Assembly: GCA_041821315.1 (NCBI GenBank)
Contig: JBGUEO010000026.1
Location: 1-64,000 of the forward strand
Origin: DIGJ01 sp041821315
Lineage (GTDB): Bacteria > Bacillota > Clostridia > Lachnospirales > Lachnospiraceae
Reading direction: 5' to 3'
Length of the DNA stretch: 64,000 nucleotides
Positions 27,905 through 37,293 of the stretch are shown piece by piece. Within the stretch, counting starts at the first letter, position 1. Each line of letters opens with the position of its first letter. The notes below the pieces were generated by a model. The model did no database searches. It was not told the DNA's origin and worked only from the letters and a program-made list of their open reading frames with translations. The translations under genes were made by a program, and so were the position numbers.

Positions 27905-27927
27905 CCCTTCTAAATAAAGGAGAAAAT

Positions 27928-28211
27928 ATGAGTATTGTGATAATTAGAGGACATGATAGAATGGTCTGTCAGTATAAAAAATATGTAAGGAATATCATTG
28001 TAAGGCAAAAGTTTTTACACAAATGTCAGCTAATCTTAGCAATCAGATTGGTAGTCCGGATTTGATTGTATTGTTTACCAATACTGTATCGCATAAGATG
28101 GTACGCGGCGCTGTCTCAGAAGCAGAAAAATGCAATGCAGAAATTGCCCGATGCCATGCAAGTAGTGGAAGTGCATTGAATGAAATATTACAAAGGATGC
28201 GTTTTGTGTAA
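27928..28211 (+). pseudogene. DUF2325-family protein, frameshifted
   Basis: AAGGAG precedes an ATG that opens 'MSIVIIRGHDRMVCQYK'. A frameshift in an A-run near 27980 then moves the text to the frame of 'QMSANLSNQIGSPDLIVLFT', 'NTVSHKMVRGAVSEAEK', 'CHASSGSALNEIL', which is the DUF2325 domain. One base restored in the A-run would give a protein of about 95 residues. DUF2325 genes are often near Feo genes. Sequencing error is a possible alternative to real decay. Confidence 0.7.
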
Positions 28212-28280
28212 ATATATGGTTTTTAATTTAAAATGAGAAAGATTATCAATATTTTGTATTGACAAAAGTAGTAGATAAAA

Positions 28281-28320
28281 AGTAACATAACAGTGTTATC
28301 GATAACGCTGTTATGTTACT
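28281..28320. promoter_or_regulatory. 40-bp palindrome, probable TetR operator
   Basis: The two 20-base arms centred on TATCGATA match at 19 of 20 positions. TTGACA lies at 28259-28264, so the palindrome overlaps the promoter of the TetR gene that starts at 28340. This is a typical autoregulatory arrangement. Confidence 0.75.
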
Positions 28321-28339
28321 TTTATTACGGAGGTAAGCT

Positions 28340-28951
28340 TTGGAAAATGATAAAGAAACGAAAGTAAAACTTCTGGTCAGTGCAAAAAAAGAGTTTATGG
28401 AAAAAGGCTATATTCAGGCTTCTCTTCGAACCATCTGTAAGGAAGCGGGTGTAACAACTGGTGCATTATATTTTTTCTTTCATGATAAGGAAGATTTATT
28501 TGCCTCATTGGTAGAAGAACCATTGAATAAATTGTATGAGATAATGAATTATCATTATGAGGAAGAGATTACTCAGGCAAAGGATGGTATTACTTCGAAA
28601 GAAGATTTTTCAGATGACCTAGAGGCGGCAAAACAGGTTATACATTATATGTACCAGCATTATGATGAATGCCAGCTGATTTTATTAAAAAGTCAAGGTT
28701 CCAGGTTTGAATACAGTATAGATAAATTTGTAGATATTACGGAAAAGCATTATCTTGTTATTTCAGATAAGATTTCAGAACTGACCAAGAGGGAAAAAGT
28801 GGATGATTATATCATTCATTGGATGGCGCATATGCTCATAGATGTCTTTGTTCATATGTTAGCTCATGTAGAATCAGAAGAAGCTGCTTTGCAACATATG
28901 GAATCAATCATTAAGTACATGGTATGGGGATGGTTTGGAATGTTTCGGTAG
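28340..28951 (+). CDS. TetR-family regulator of an ABC exporter
   Basis: The product is 203 residues. The N-terminal helix-turn-helix ('AKKEFMEKGYIQASLRTICK', 'AGVTTGALYFFFHDKEDLF') is standard for TetR proteins; the helical C-terminal domain is variable. Translation starts at TTG after GGAGGT. It lies directly behind a 40-bp palindrome and before an ABC ATPase/permease pair, with a copy of one operator arm upstream of that pair. Probable repressor of both transcripts; inducer unknown. Confidence 0.85.
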   Translation: MENDKETKVKLLVSAKKEFMEKGYIQASLRTICKEAGVTTGALYFFFHDKEDLFASLVEEPLNKLYEIMNYHYEEEITQAKDGITSKEDFSDDLEAAKQVIHYMYQHYDECQLILLKSQGSRFEYSIDKFVDITEKHYLVISDKISELTKREKVDDYIIHWMAHMLIDVFVHMLAHVESEEAALQHMESIIKYMVWGWFGMFR

Positions 28952-29014
28952 AGTATCGGCTATGTGTAAGTAGATAAAAAGGTACTTACATATAGCTAAA
29001 AAATATAGTAAATA

Positions 29015-29032
29015 GATAACGCTGTTGTGTTA
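29015..29032 (+). promoter_or_regulatory. Second TetR half-operator upstream of the ABC genes
   Basis: GATAACGCTGTTGTGTTA repeats the right arm of the 28281-28320 palindrome with one change. It lies 47 bases before the ATPase start codon, which links the two transcripts to one regulator. Confidence 0.55.
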
Positions 29033-29078
29033 ATGATAAATTTTATTAATAGGAAAATGAGCTAGGAAGGGAAAGAGC

Positions 29079-29780
29079 ATGTATTTAGAAGTAAAAGATA
29101 TGAAAAAGAGTTATGGTGAAGATGGCAGTTACATTCAGGTACTGAAGGGAATCACAACTGGAGTGGAACAGGGACAGATGTGTGTTATTCAAGGAGCCAG
29201 CGGTTCTGGAAAATCAACTTTCCTAAATTGTATTGGTGGACTAGATACTTTAGATTCTGGTTCTATACAGGTAGGTGGAAAAGAAATCGTTGGATTAAAG
29301 CAGGATGCACTTTCAGATTATAGGCGTGATAATTTGGGATTTATTTTTCAATTTTATAACCTTGTACCAAATCTTACGGTTAAAGAGAATATACAGGTAT
29401 GTGAATATTTGACCGAGCATCCGCTTGATATGGAAGAGCTTCTTGAAACACTAGGGCTGATAGAACATCAGAATAAGTTGCCTTCTCAACTATCCGGTGG
29501 GCAGCAGCAACGTTGTGCCATTGCACGAGCATTAATTAAGAACCCAAAGCTTTTGCTTTGTGACGAACCGACTGGAGCACTTGATTCTAAGACTTCCAGA
29601 GATATCTTAATTTTATTAGAAGAGATTAATAAAAAGTACGGAACAACGATGTTAATTGTTACACATAACAATGTTATTAAAAATATGGTACATAAGGTTA
29701 TTAAGATAAAGGATGGTCTGATTAGTAAGGAATACGAGATTGAAAATAGAGTTCCGGCAGCAGAATTGGAGGATCTATAG
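29079..29780 (+). CDS. MacB/LolD-type ABC transporter ATPase
   Basis: The product is 233 residues with Walker A GASGSGKST (about residue 40), Q-loop 'FIFQFYNLVPNLTVKEN' typical of the MacB/LolD group, signature LSGGQQQR, Walker B 'LLLCDEPTGALD' and H-loop 'IVTHN'. GGAAGGGAAAG precedes the ATG. It lies one base before the gene for its FtsX-type permease. Such pairs usually move antimicrobial peptides, lipids or peptides across the membrane; the substrate cannot be read from sequence. Confidence 0.88.
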   Translation: MYLEVKDMKKSYGEDGSYIQVLKGITTGVEQGQMCVIQGASGSGKSTFLNCIGGLDTLDSGSIQVGGKEIVGLKQDALSDYRRDNLGFIFQFYNLVPNLTVKENIQVCEYLTEHPLDMEELLETLGLIEHQNKLPSQLSGGQQQRCAIARALIKNPKLLLCDEPTGALDSKTSRDILILLEEINKKYGTTMLIVTHNNVIKNMVHKVIKIKDGLISKEYEIENRVPAAELEDL

Positions 29781-29781
29781 T

Positions 29782-32511
29782 ATGCAAAAGATATTACGAA
29801 AACGAGTATGGAGAGATTTTAAGGCAAATCTTTTTCGCTATCTTGCATTAGGATTCCTTATAATGCTTGGAATGTATCTGATTGTTAGTCTGGTAGGAGC
29901 TGCAGATATAGTAATTACAGGAGTGGATAATAAGGCGAAAGAAAATCATCTGGAGGACGGTGAATTTAGCGTATTTGTGCCGCTAACAAAAACAGAAGAG
30001 AAGCAACTGACGGACAAAGGAGTTTCTTTAGAAAGCATGTTTTATCTTGATTTTAAACAGGAGGATGGCAATACTCTACGATTATTTCACAATAGGGACA
30101 AAATCAACTTAATAGCGATTGATGAAGGCAGACGTGCAGAGAATAATGATGAAGTAGTGTTAGAAAAGCGCTACTGTGAGGAAAACAGTTTATACGTTAA
30201 GGATAGTATTAAAATTGGTAAAGAATCGTTACAGATTGTTGGAATTGGAACAGTTCCTGATTATGATGCCATGTATAAAAATTTATCGGACAGTAGTGTG
30301 GATAGTAAACAATTTGGTCTTGCATTTGTCAATAAGCATACCTATGATATAGCAAAGCGTTCTGGACAAAGCGATGAAGCGGAGGAGTATACCTATGCAT
30401 ATCGTCTTGGTGACAACATAACAGATGAGAAAGTGAAAGACGAATTAAAGCAGATAAAAGTCTCACCCCAAAAGGTGGAGGATCCCTATTTTCAAGAATA
30501 CTGGGATGAAAAGGCTGGGAAGAGGGAGGATTTGGAGAATGGAATCCAGAAGCTATTGGATGGTTCGCAAGATTTAGAAAAATCACTGCAAGAACTTACC
30601 AAGAATAATGATAATTTGCAGGATGGTGCAGGCCAGCTATTGGATTCATACTTGAAAGATGCCAGTGATGGTCTTAGTGCATATGGCCTTAAAACACCGT
30701 TGACAGAAGATAACTTTGAACATGTGTTAGGAATGTTAAAAGAAAATTCAAAGAACACATATTTAAGTTTTAAGTTGGAGTCTATACAGAAACAATTAAC
30801 GATGCTAATAGAATATAAGGATGGTGTTACAAAATATACGGATTGTGTAGCTGATACAGCGGGCGGAAACGTAAAGCTTTCTGATGGAATAAAGGAGTTA
30901 AAAGAAAATTCAGACGAACTTATGGATACCTACTTTGATGTTACTATGAGTAACATGACACAGTTTCTGAAAGCTTCAGATAATCCAAGAATTAAAGCAT
31001 CTTCAGATGATCAGATTATTAACAAAGTGGCGGGTTTAATATCGGGAATTATTGTTATGATATTGTTCACTTATGTGATTTCAGTATTCGTAATTCATGG
31101 AATTGAAAAGGAAAGCAGCATAATTGGAGCATTGTATGCATTAGGGGAAAAGAAGAAGGATCTGATGATGCATTACCTGATGCTTCCGGTCGTAGTAACT
31201 TTCCTGGCTGGAGTGATTGGAACTGTGATTGGCTTTAGTAAATGGGGTGTTACTTATCAGATGCAGAATTGCTATGATTACTACTCTGTGCCGATGTTAC
31301 ATACAACGTATCCCCCCTACCTCGTAATCTATGGAGTGATTATGCCACCATTTGTAGCCGCACTTGTAAATTGTATTGTTATACAAAAACGACTTTCACA
31401 GCCAGCCTTAAAATTAATACGAAATGAACAGAAAAACAGTAAATTTAGTAATGTTAATCTTGGAAATATGGGATTTGTCAGTAGATTTCGTATTCGTCAA
31501 ATGTTAAGAGAAGCCAGAACGGGCTTTACTGTATTGTTCGGTATGTTTATTTCACTTCTGATTATGATGATTGGAATTGACTGCTATGTCATGTGCAAGC
31601 ATATTAGCACTGAAAATAAGGCGGACACAAAATATGCATATATGTATACCTATAAGTATCCGGAAAAAAAGGTACCGGAAGGAGGAGAAGTATGCTTTGC
31701 TAAGACACTGGAACGAGAAATATATGGGTATCATCTTGATGTTACCTTATTAGGAATTCAAGTAAATAATCCATATTTTGATGCGGATGTGACAGAAGGA
31801 AAGAATAAAGTAATAATTTCTTCTGCTATGGCACAGAAATTCCGGTTATCGGTCGGTGATAAAGTGATTTTATCGGATGAAGAGGAGGATATGGATTATG
31901 CATTTACCGTAAAAGATATCACACAGTATTCAACAGGTCTTTATGCATTTATGGATATTATGAGTATGAGGGAATTATTTGGAGAGAGTGAAGATTATTA
32001 TAATGTGGTTATGGCAGACAAAAGCCTGGACATTGATTCCGGAAGATTGTATGCAACAACCACAAGGGAAGACATAAAGAAAAGCTCAGATGTTTTTATA
32101 TCAATGATGATGCCAATGATTTATATGCTGTCGGCGGTATCTGCATTCATCTTCTGTGTTGTTATGTATCTCATGATGAAGGTTATGACTGATCGTTCCT
32201 CTTTTGGTATATCATTGATTAAAATATTCGGTTATCGTACCAGAGAGATAAAAAAGTTGTATCTGAATGGAAACTTTTATCTGATTGCAGTTGGAGCAGC
32301 TATTTGTATTCCGCTTGACAAGAAGCTGATGGATGTAATTTATCCAATTTTGGTATCGAATGTGGGCTGTGGAATGGATCTGACTTTTAGCTGGCAGTTA
32401 TATCTTGGAATGTATACAGTTATTATAGTATTGTATTTGATCATTAATCATTTGTTAGTCAAACGATTAAAAAAATTAATTCCTGCAGAGGTATTAAAAA
32501 ACAGAGAATAG
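29782..32511 (+). CDS. FtsX-like ABC transporter permease
   Basis: The product is about 909 residues. It has one N-terminal membrane helix ('YLALGFLIMLGMYLIVSLVG'), a large extracellular domain including a coiled-coil-like stretch ('KLLDGSQDLEKSLQELTKNN'), an FtsX domain with several helices, a second extracellular domain and a C-terminal FtsX domain. The ATG at 29782 follows GGAGG at the right distance; the frame is open upstream but overlaps the ATPase gene. The two-FtsX layout with long outer loops is that of bacteriocin or lipid exporters. Probable partner of the ATPase before it. Confidence 0.85.
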   Translation: MQKILRKRVWRDFKANLFRYLALGFLIMLGMYLIVSLVGAADIVITGVDNKAKENHLEDGEFSVFVPLTKTEEKQLTDKGVSLESMFYLDFKQEDGNTLRLFHNRDKINLIAIDEGRRAENNDEVVLEKRYCEENSLYVKDSIKIGKESLQIVGIGTVPDYDAMYKNLSDSSVDSKQFGLAFVNKHTYDIAKRSGQSDEAEEYTYAYRLGDNITDEKVKDELKQIKVSPQKVEDPYFQEYWDEKAGKREDLENGIQKLLDGSQDLEKSLQELTKNNDNLQDGAGQLLDSYLKDASDGLSAYGLKTPLTEDNFEHVLGMLKENSKNTYLSFKLESIQKQLTMLIEYKDGVTKYTDCVADTAGGNVKLSDGIKELKENSDELMDTYFDVTMSNMTQFLKASDNPRIKASSDDQIINKVAGLISGIIVMILFTYVISVFVIHGIEKESSIIGALYALGEKKKDLMMHYLMLPVVVTFLAGVIGTVIGFSKWGVTYQMQNCYDYYSVPMLHTTYPPYLVIYGVIMPPFVAALVNCIVIQKRLSQPALKLIRNEQKNSKFSNVNLGNMGFVSRFRIRQMLREARTGFTVLFGMFISLLIMMIGIDCYVMCKHISTENKADTKYAYMYTYKYPEKKVPEGGEVCFAKTLEREIYGYHLDVTLLGIQVNNPYFDADVTEGKNKVIISSAMAQKFRLSVGDKVILSDEEEDMDYAFTVKDITQYSTGLYAFMDIMSMRELFGESEDYYNVVMADKSLDIDSGRLYATTTREDIKKSSDVFISMMMPMIYMLSAVSAFIFCVVMYLMMKVMTDRSSFGISLIKIFGYRTREIKKLYLNGNFYLIAVGAAICIPLDKKLMDVIYPILVSNVGCGMDLTFSWQLYLGMYTVIIVLYLIINHLLVKRLKKLIPAEVLKNRE

Positions 32512-32537
32512 AACTTTTCTGATCTATTATAATCAGT

Positions 32538-32657
32538 ATGTTTATTGCTATTTATTTTATCTGGGTTATTTGGAAGAAAAGAAAAGATACTAAACAAGGA
32601 AAAGTTTGCTGTAACGGCTGTTCTGATTGTTCTATGAATAAATATTGTGAAAAATAG
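32538..32657 (+). CDS. Small FeoB-associated-like Cys-rich membrane protein
   Basis: The 39-residue frame has one membrane helix ('MFIAIYFIWVIW'), a basic run (KKRKDTKQGK) and a Cys cluster (CCNGCSDCSMNKYC), the plan of FeoB-associated Cys-rich proteins. The ATG has no ribosome binding site, and the open frame begins just upstream after a TGA, so the real start may be lost. It is a second member of the family, 5 kb from the first, and now follows an unrelated exporter. Confidence 0.55.
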   Translation: MFIAIYFIWVIWKKRKDTKQGKVCCNGCSDCSMNKYCEK

Positions 32658-32727
32658 TACCGCTAGCGAAGAATAAAATAATGATGAGTTACAATGTTGT
32701 TAGTTTTATAAATATTTAGTTGATGCT

Positions 32728-32762
32728 GAAAGGCAGGTAGAAAAAAATTCTATCTGCCTTTC
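32728..32762. terminator. Terminator GAAAGGCAGGTAGAA/TTCTATCTGCCTTTC
   Basis: A 15-bp stem with one G-T pair and a five-A loop. The T-run is short on the right (TTTCG), but the stem is strong. It closes the TetR-ABC-permease region. Confidence 0.65.
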
Positions 32763-33026
32763 GTACAATCGTCATATTTGTTTTTTGTATTATAGTAATG
32801 TCAGAAACAAGAAACACCTAAAACGATAAAAAAGTCTCGTAAGATTTGATTTTTCTAGCTTGTGGGACTTTTGTAAATTTTGTCGTTGCACGTACACTTT
32901 CTGTTTTTTTGTCTCAGAACAAATATTTTTCATTTTTATAATTGGTACGATTTGTTTTGAAGTGCAGAAGCCAAATGCTTCATGAAGTGCATCTGTCAGT
33001 TCTGTGCGAGTGTAGGTTGGCTGGTA

Positions 33027-33227
33027 GCCTTTGCGACCAGATACTTTGAGGCTGGGATCAAGCCAAAGACAGTACAACAATATTTGGGACATGCCACCTT
33101 GCAGATGACCATGGACTTATACACTCATGTGCTGAAGGAACATTCACAGGAAGAGATGACCAAACTGGAAAAAGGTTTGGACGATACACTGGATAAGAGG
33201 CATTCAGACAACAGGTTAAGTCAATAA
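33027..33227 (+). pseudogene. Tyrosine recombinase (integrase) C-terminal fragment
   Basis: The frame reads 'FATRYFEAGIKPKTVQQYLG', 'HATLQMTMDLYTHVL', the end of a phage/transposon integrase with the box II His and the Tyr nucleophile. Everything before box II is missing, and the text is joined to unrelated sequence upstream. It marks the former presence of a mobile element. It is followed by about 80 bases without features. Confidence 0.75.
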
Positions 33228-33308
33228 ACTTATGTCAACTTTTTACCCATTATCGTTCCGAGATAGATGCCAAATTCATAGTATGAAAATGGAAAATATG
33301 TATCCATT

Positions 33309-33914
33309 TTATGGATTCAAACCATGACGCATGAATGAGTAATAATGTTTCAGCACATCTTTTTTCTTCTGTAAATCATCATCATCTTGAAAAATAAAAA
33401 TATTATCAAATTCACGAAATAAATGAGTGAGCAATTGAATTGTAAAGTCTATTGGATAGTCATTGTTGAGGTCACCCTTATCATAAGCCTCTTTGATCAT
33501 TTTTTCCAGAACATCAATTCCCAAACCACCAATATGTTTTAAAGCAGTCGTGTAAATGGGTGTACCTTTTTCTTTTAGAAGCATCCCTACTAGCTGATGG
33601 TATTTAGGGTATTCATTTGCAAAATCGATACTTATTTCTGTTTGATAAAGAAATTGGTCAAAAATATTTAAAGAGCTATAATCTTGATTGCTTATACGCT
33701 CTTTAATGTATTGCCATTTTTTATTAGTGGCATCTTCAAGAACAGCAATATAAAGAGATTCCTTATTTTTGAAGTGATAATAAAAAACTCCTTTACTCAA
33801 GCTTGCATTTTTAATTATTGTGTTTAGCGAAGCTTTTTCATAGATTTTGTCAATAAATTCATCGAGTGCAGCTGCGATGAGTTGATCTCTGCGATCAAAA
33901 GTTTTCGAGTTCAT
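33309..33914 (-). CDS. TetR-family regulator
   Basis: The product is 201 residues. The helix-turn-helix region is clear ('AALDEFIDKIYEKASLNTII', 'NASLSKGVFYYHFKNKESLY'). The ATG at 33914 follows GGAGATAAC; upstream in-frame ATGs at 33932 and 33926 lack a binding site. It is divergent from an SDR gene, with a palindrome over that gene's promoter. Probable local repressor of the SDR-acyltransferase transcript. Confidence 0.85.
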   Translation of the reverse strand: MNSKTFDRRDQLIAAALDEFIDKIYEKASLNTIIKNASLSKGVFYYHFKNKESLYIAVLEDATNKKWQYIKERISNQDYSSLNIFDQFLYQTEISIDFANEYPKYHQLVGMLLKEKGTPIYTTALKHIGGLGIDVLEKMIKEAYDKGDLNNDYPIDFTIQLLTHLFREFDNIFIFQDDDDLQKKKDVLKHYYSFMRHGLNP

Positions 33915-34088
33915 AGTTATCTCCATTGTCATTTATTTTCAACAATACCTTGTACATACGAAACGATTTGATTTTATGTAAAATTTCGAAACGTTCTTAT
34001 ATATTACATTATTTCTTTATAATTTCCAACCGCTGGTGTCAAAATAATTATTATTTTTCATCCAAATTGAGTGTATCATAAATAAAAT

Positions 34089-34126
34089 CATATAGCACTA
34101 TGTTTAACATATAGCACTATGTTTAA
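34089..34126. repeat. Perfect tandem duplication, 2 x 19 bp
   Basis: CATATAGCACTATGTTTAA occurs twice head-to-tail, just upstream of the -35 of the SDR promoter in the divergent control region. It may be a duplicated regulator site or a simple slippage product. Confidence 0.6.
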
Positions 34127-34134
34127 AATATTAA

Positions 34135-34187
34135 TTGACAGCATAAATAGTAAATGGTATATTCATGGTATAGACCATGTGGTCTAT
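34135..34187 (+). promoter_or_regulatory. SDR promoter with TetR-type operator
   Basis: TTGACA (34135-34140) and TATATT (34158-34163) are 17 bases apart. ATAGACCA-TG-TGGTCTAT (34170-34187), a perfect palindrome, follows directly. This is the likely target of the divergent TetR protein. Confidence 0.75.
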
Positions 34188-34218
34188 CAAACCGAAAATA
34201 ATTTAGTGAGGTGAAGAT

Positions 34219-35100
34219 ATGAAGAAAATATGTTTTATAACTGGTGCCAATGCTGGAATTGGACGAGAAGCAGCTATACAGATTGCGAAAAAAGGATACC
34301 ATGTCATTATTGGGTGTAGAAGTTTATCAAGAGGTCAAGAGGCTCTAAAATATATAAAAGAAAAAAGTCAGTCTAAGGAGATTAGCTTAGTAACGGTTGA
34401 TGTGAGCTTATTTAACTCTATAAAAAATTGTTCGATTTATTTGCACAATCACTTTGACAGTATCGATGTACTCATTCATAACGCAGCTATATTTGACATT
34501 TCTCAAAAAGAAGCGATGCATACATCTGAAGGATATGAAACTGTATGGATGACTAATCATATCGGTCCGGTGTATTTAACAACGTTGCTTCAGGATATGA
34601 TTGCAAAAAGTGATGATGGTCGAATTATTACAATTGCTTCAAAAGGTTTACTGGCTATGCCGGGACTTAAAGTGGATTTAGAAGACCCAGAATATAGAAA
34701 TAAGAAATTTTTTGTAACAAAAGCCTATTACCAATCGAAGTTGGCTCAAATCATGTTTACTTATTGGTTATCAAATGAACGAAAAAAAATGAATACTACG
34801 GTCAATTCTATTCGGGTGACAGCCGTGAAAGTTGATTTGAATCGACATCCCAATATTTCAGGCATTCAGAGATTTGCTTATAGTCTAAAGAGTAAAAAAG
34901 CGATTGAACCAGAAAAAATGGCTGAAACATATACTTATTTGGCGACAGATCCTTTGTTAAAAGGTGTTACCAGAAAGTATTTTGATGAACACAATCAGAT
35001 AATTTCTTCAGGAAAGTATACAAATGATTCAGAGGCTATTGATAAAGTAATGGAAATGACGTTTCAATACATAAAGCGAGGTGAAAAGATTGATAAATAG
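34219..35100 (+). CDS. Short-chain dehydrogenase/reductase
   Basis: The product is 293 residues with the Rossmann nucleotide site 'ITGANAGIGREAA' at the N-terminus, 'DVLIHNAAIF' (NNAG-like motif), an active-site region 'IASKGLL' and the 'YYQSKLAQ' Tyr-x-x-x-Lys catalytic pair. It resembles the retinol dehydrogenase-like group of NADP-dependent SDRs. GTGAGGTGA gives a good ribosome binding site. Its end overlaps the following TTG start. The substrate is unknown. Confidence 0.85.
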   Translation: MKKICFITGANAGIGREAAIQIAKKGYHVIIGCRSLSRGQEALKYIKEKSQSKEISLVTVDVSLFNSIKNCSIYLHNHFDSIDVLIHNAAIFDISQKEAMHTSEGYETVWMTNHIGPVYLTTLLQDMIAKSDDGRIITIASKGLLAMPGLKVDLEDPEYRNKKFFVTKAYYQSKLAQIMFTYWLSNERKKMNTTVNSIRVTAVKVDLNRHPNISGIQRFAYSLKSKKAIEPEKMAETYTYLATDPLLKGVTRKYFDEHNQIISSGKYTNDSEAIDKVMEMTFQYIKRGEKIDK

Positions 35101-35800
35101 TGACACGAATGTGGCAACAGCCAAGATGCCATTTGCATTTGGTACGCTACTAATTAATCCCATTGCTCACTATTTTGGCTTCTTGAACAAGAATGGTGCT
35201 TCATTCTCAATAGTTGTTTATTTTCAGTTCTTAATCAATACGTTTGGCAAAACGTAATCAAATCATCTTTGGTTCTTGTGGGTTCTATTCTTTTTCTCGG
35301 TAATGATTGTGATATATCATCAGATTCAAAAATTATTCAGCATACCAATTGGACGAAGTTACGAAAAAAATTTAACGAAAGCATGGAAATTTGCAATTGT
35401 TATACTTATTTTAAGTACATTATGCTATCTGCCAATGCGCAATATAGATGCAGGAGGATTTGTAACGCTTATTAAGCCTTTTAATATGCAGGTTTCACGA
35501 GTGTTACTATATTTTCTTTATTTTGTTGCAGGTAATGTTATTGGTATGTATGGTATCGAAAGGAGTTTTTTTGCCTTACATATCAAAGGGGACAATAAAG
35601 TCATGAATGTGTTTGCAAAAGAAGCTATGGGTATCTATATCATTCATTATGCTGTTGTTACAGTTTTACAATATGCTTTTACATTTGTTGCGTTATCAGC
35701 CGTCATAAAAGGAATTACGACAACACTTATGACCATTATTATTTCATTGGGACTTGTTGTCTTAACTGTAATCATGATACTATTATTTATCTTTCTGTAA
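35090..35800 (+). pseudogene. Acyltransferase-3-family membrane protein, nonsense mutation and probable deletion
   Basis: A TTG after GAGGTGAAAAGA opens a frame of 237 codons containing one in-frame TAA at 35255. After the stop the text continues in frame with 'HLWFLWVLFFFSVMIV', the hallmark of acyltransferase-3 proteins, and several membrane helices. Full members have about 350-400 residues, so a segment before 'HLWFL' is also missing. It overlaps the SDR gene, so the two were one transcript. Confidence 0.65.
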
Positions 35801-36028
35801 ATAAATTTATAAATTTTATAAATTCTCTTATGAAACGAAAGATAAAGGTATAAAAATGAATACGATAAATGACAATGAAATGATGCACTGCTTTTCCATA
35901 TAAGGGTTCTCTGGATTTTCGGAAAGACTGTGTGTGCGTGGAAAGAGCAAGTAATGCTTGAATTAACTGACCAATATATTATAATGTAATAAATAGATAA
36001 AAATTATGAAATTAAAAAATTCTTTGTA

Positions 36029-36478
36029 ATGGCCGGTTGCGATGGAAGAATGAAGTCAAGAGAATACTATACTGAATTCGCAAAAAGCCTTCCAACTGAC
36101 ACGGTAATACTTACAGCTGGCTGTGCAAAATTCAGGTACAATAAGCTGGGATTAGGCGATATCGGTGGAATACCAAGAGTGTTAGATGCAGGGCAGTGTA
36201 ATGATTCCTATTCACTTGCAGTAATTGCTTTAAAGTTAAAAGAAGTGTTTGGCCTAGACGATATTAATGATCTTCCTATCGAGTTTAATATAGCATGGTA
36301 TGAGCAAAAAGCAGTGATTGTACTTCTTGCACTTTTATATCTTGGAGTTAAAAATATTCATTTAGGACCTACATTACCAGGATTTTTATCACCCAATGTA
36401 GCTAAAGTATTGGTTGATACATTTGGAATAGCAGGAATAGGAACTGTTGAAGATGATATCAAATTATTTATGGCATAG
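36029..36478 (+). pseudogene. hcp: Hybrid-cluster protein (Hcp) C-terminal fragment
   Basis: The frame covers roughly the last 150 of about 525 residues. It keeps 'DTVILTAGCAKFRYN', 'RVLDAGQCNDSYS' and 'FNIAWYEQKAV', which supply ligands to the hybrid Fe-S-O cluster. The N-terminal Cys cluster and the middle are absent. No ribosome binding site precedes the ATG. The 228 bases before it (35801-36028) contain nothing I recognise. Hcp reduces hydroxylamine or nitric oxide in intact form. Confidence 0.75.
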
Positions 36479-36500
36479 ATAGAGAAGGAGGTATTTTATA

Positions 36501-36689
36501 ATGAAAGCTGAAATAGATAGAGAAGGCTGTATTTCCTGTGGATTGTGTGCTTCCATATGTTCAGGAGTGTTTCGCATGGGGGATGATGGGCCAGCAGAAG
36601 TATATGTTGAAACGATTCCTGACGATATGGAAAAGGATGCACTTGATGCACAAGATAGTTGTCCGGTTTCCGTAATTACAGTGGAATAG
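36501..36689 (+). CDS. Ferredoxin, 4Fe-4S type
   Basis: The product is 62 residues with 'CISCGLCASIC' near the N-terminus and a distal Cys in 'DSCPVSVI', the pattern of a single 4Fe-4S ferredoxin. AGAAGGAGG precedes the ATG. It lies 22 bases after the Hcp fragment and may have been its electron donor. It appears intact. Confidence 0.88.
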   Translation: MKAEIDREGCISCGLCASICSGVFRMGDDGPAEVYVETIPDDMEKDALDAQDSCPVSVITVE

Positions 36690-36791
36690 CATGTAAATTT
36701 GAATTTATGTAAGTACCGCCTCATTTTACATAACGTTTGATGAGGCGATATTTCAAATAGGAAAAATGAATGATTAGTGGCAGGAGATATT

Positions 36792-37277
36792 ATGAATACA
36801 AGTGCGCAAGTAATGAATGAAACAATCAAATATTTTGATGGAGATCTGGAACGTATTAATCACCTCATTAAAGTATATGGATTTGCTAAGACGATAGGAG
36901 AATTGGAAGGATTGGATGTAAAGACTCAGGAAATTCTTGAAATCACTGCAATTACTCATGATATTGGTATCAAAATCAGCGAAAAAAAGTACAATAGTTC
37001 GTCTGGGTACTATCAGCAACTAGAGGGACCTAATGAGGCAAGAACATTACTCGAGAGTCTAGGGATTGAAGATACTATTATTAATAGAGTATGCTGGTTA
37101 ATTGCACATCATCATACCTATCTGAATATAGATAGACCCGACTATCAGATATTGGTGGAAGCGGATTTTTTAGTGAATGCATATGAGGATAATATGGACA
37201 AGAATGCAATTGAGAGTATAAAAACAAAAGTATTTAGAACGGAATCAGGAAGACGATTATTAGACTCAATATATTAG
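36792..37277 (+). CDS. HD-domain phosphohydrolase
   Basis: The product is about 161 residues. 'RINHLIKVYGFAKTIGE', 'ITHDIGI' and 'IAHHHTYLN' supply the His and His-Asp metal ligands of the HD superfamily. The ATG at 36792 is correctly spaced from AGGAGA; an ATG 15 bases upstream is less likely. Substrate unknown; small stand-alone HD proteins of this type act on nucleotides. Confidence 0.8.
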   Translation: MNTSAQVMNETIKYFDGDLERINHLIKVYGFAKTIGELEGLDVKTQEILEITAITHDIGIKISEKKYNSSSGYYQQLEGPNEARTLLESLGIEDTIINRVCWLIAHHHTYLNIDRPDYQILVEADFLVNAYEDNMDKNAIESIKTKVFRTESGRRLLDSIY

Positions 37278-37293
37278 CTGTAGATTGATTAAG

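Noticed and set aside
32790..33092. 100-residue minus-strand frame
   Set aside because: It runs antisense to the integrase fragment and has no family features.
34089..34126. CRISPR array
   Set aside because: Two adjacent copies without spacers and without cas genes; it is a simple tandem duplication.
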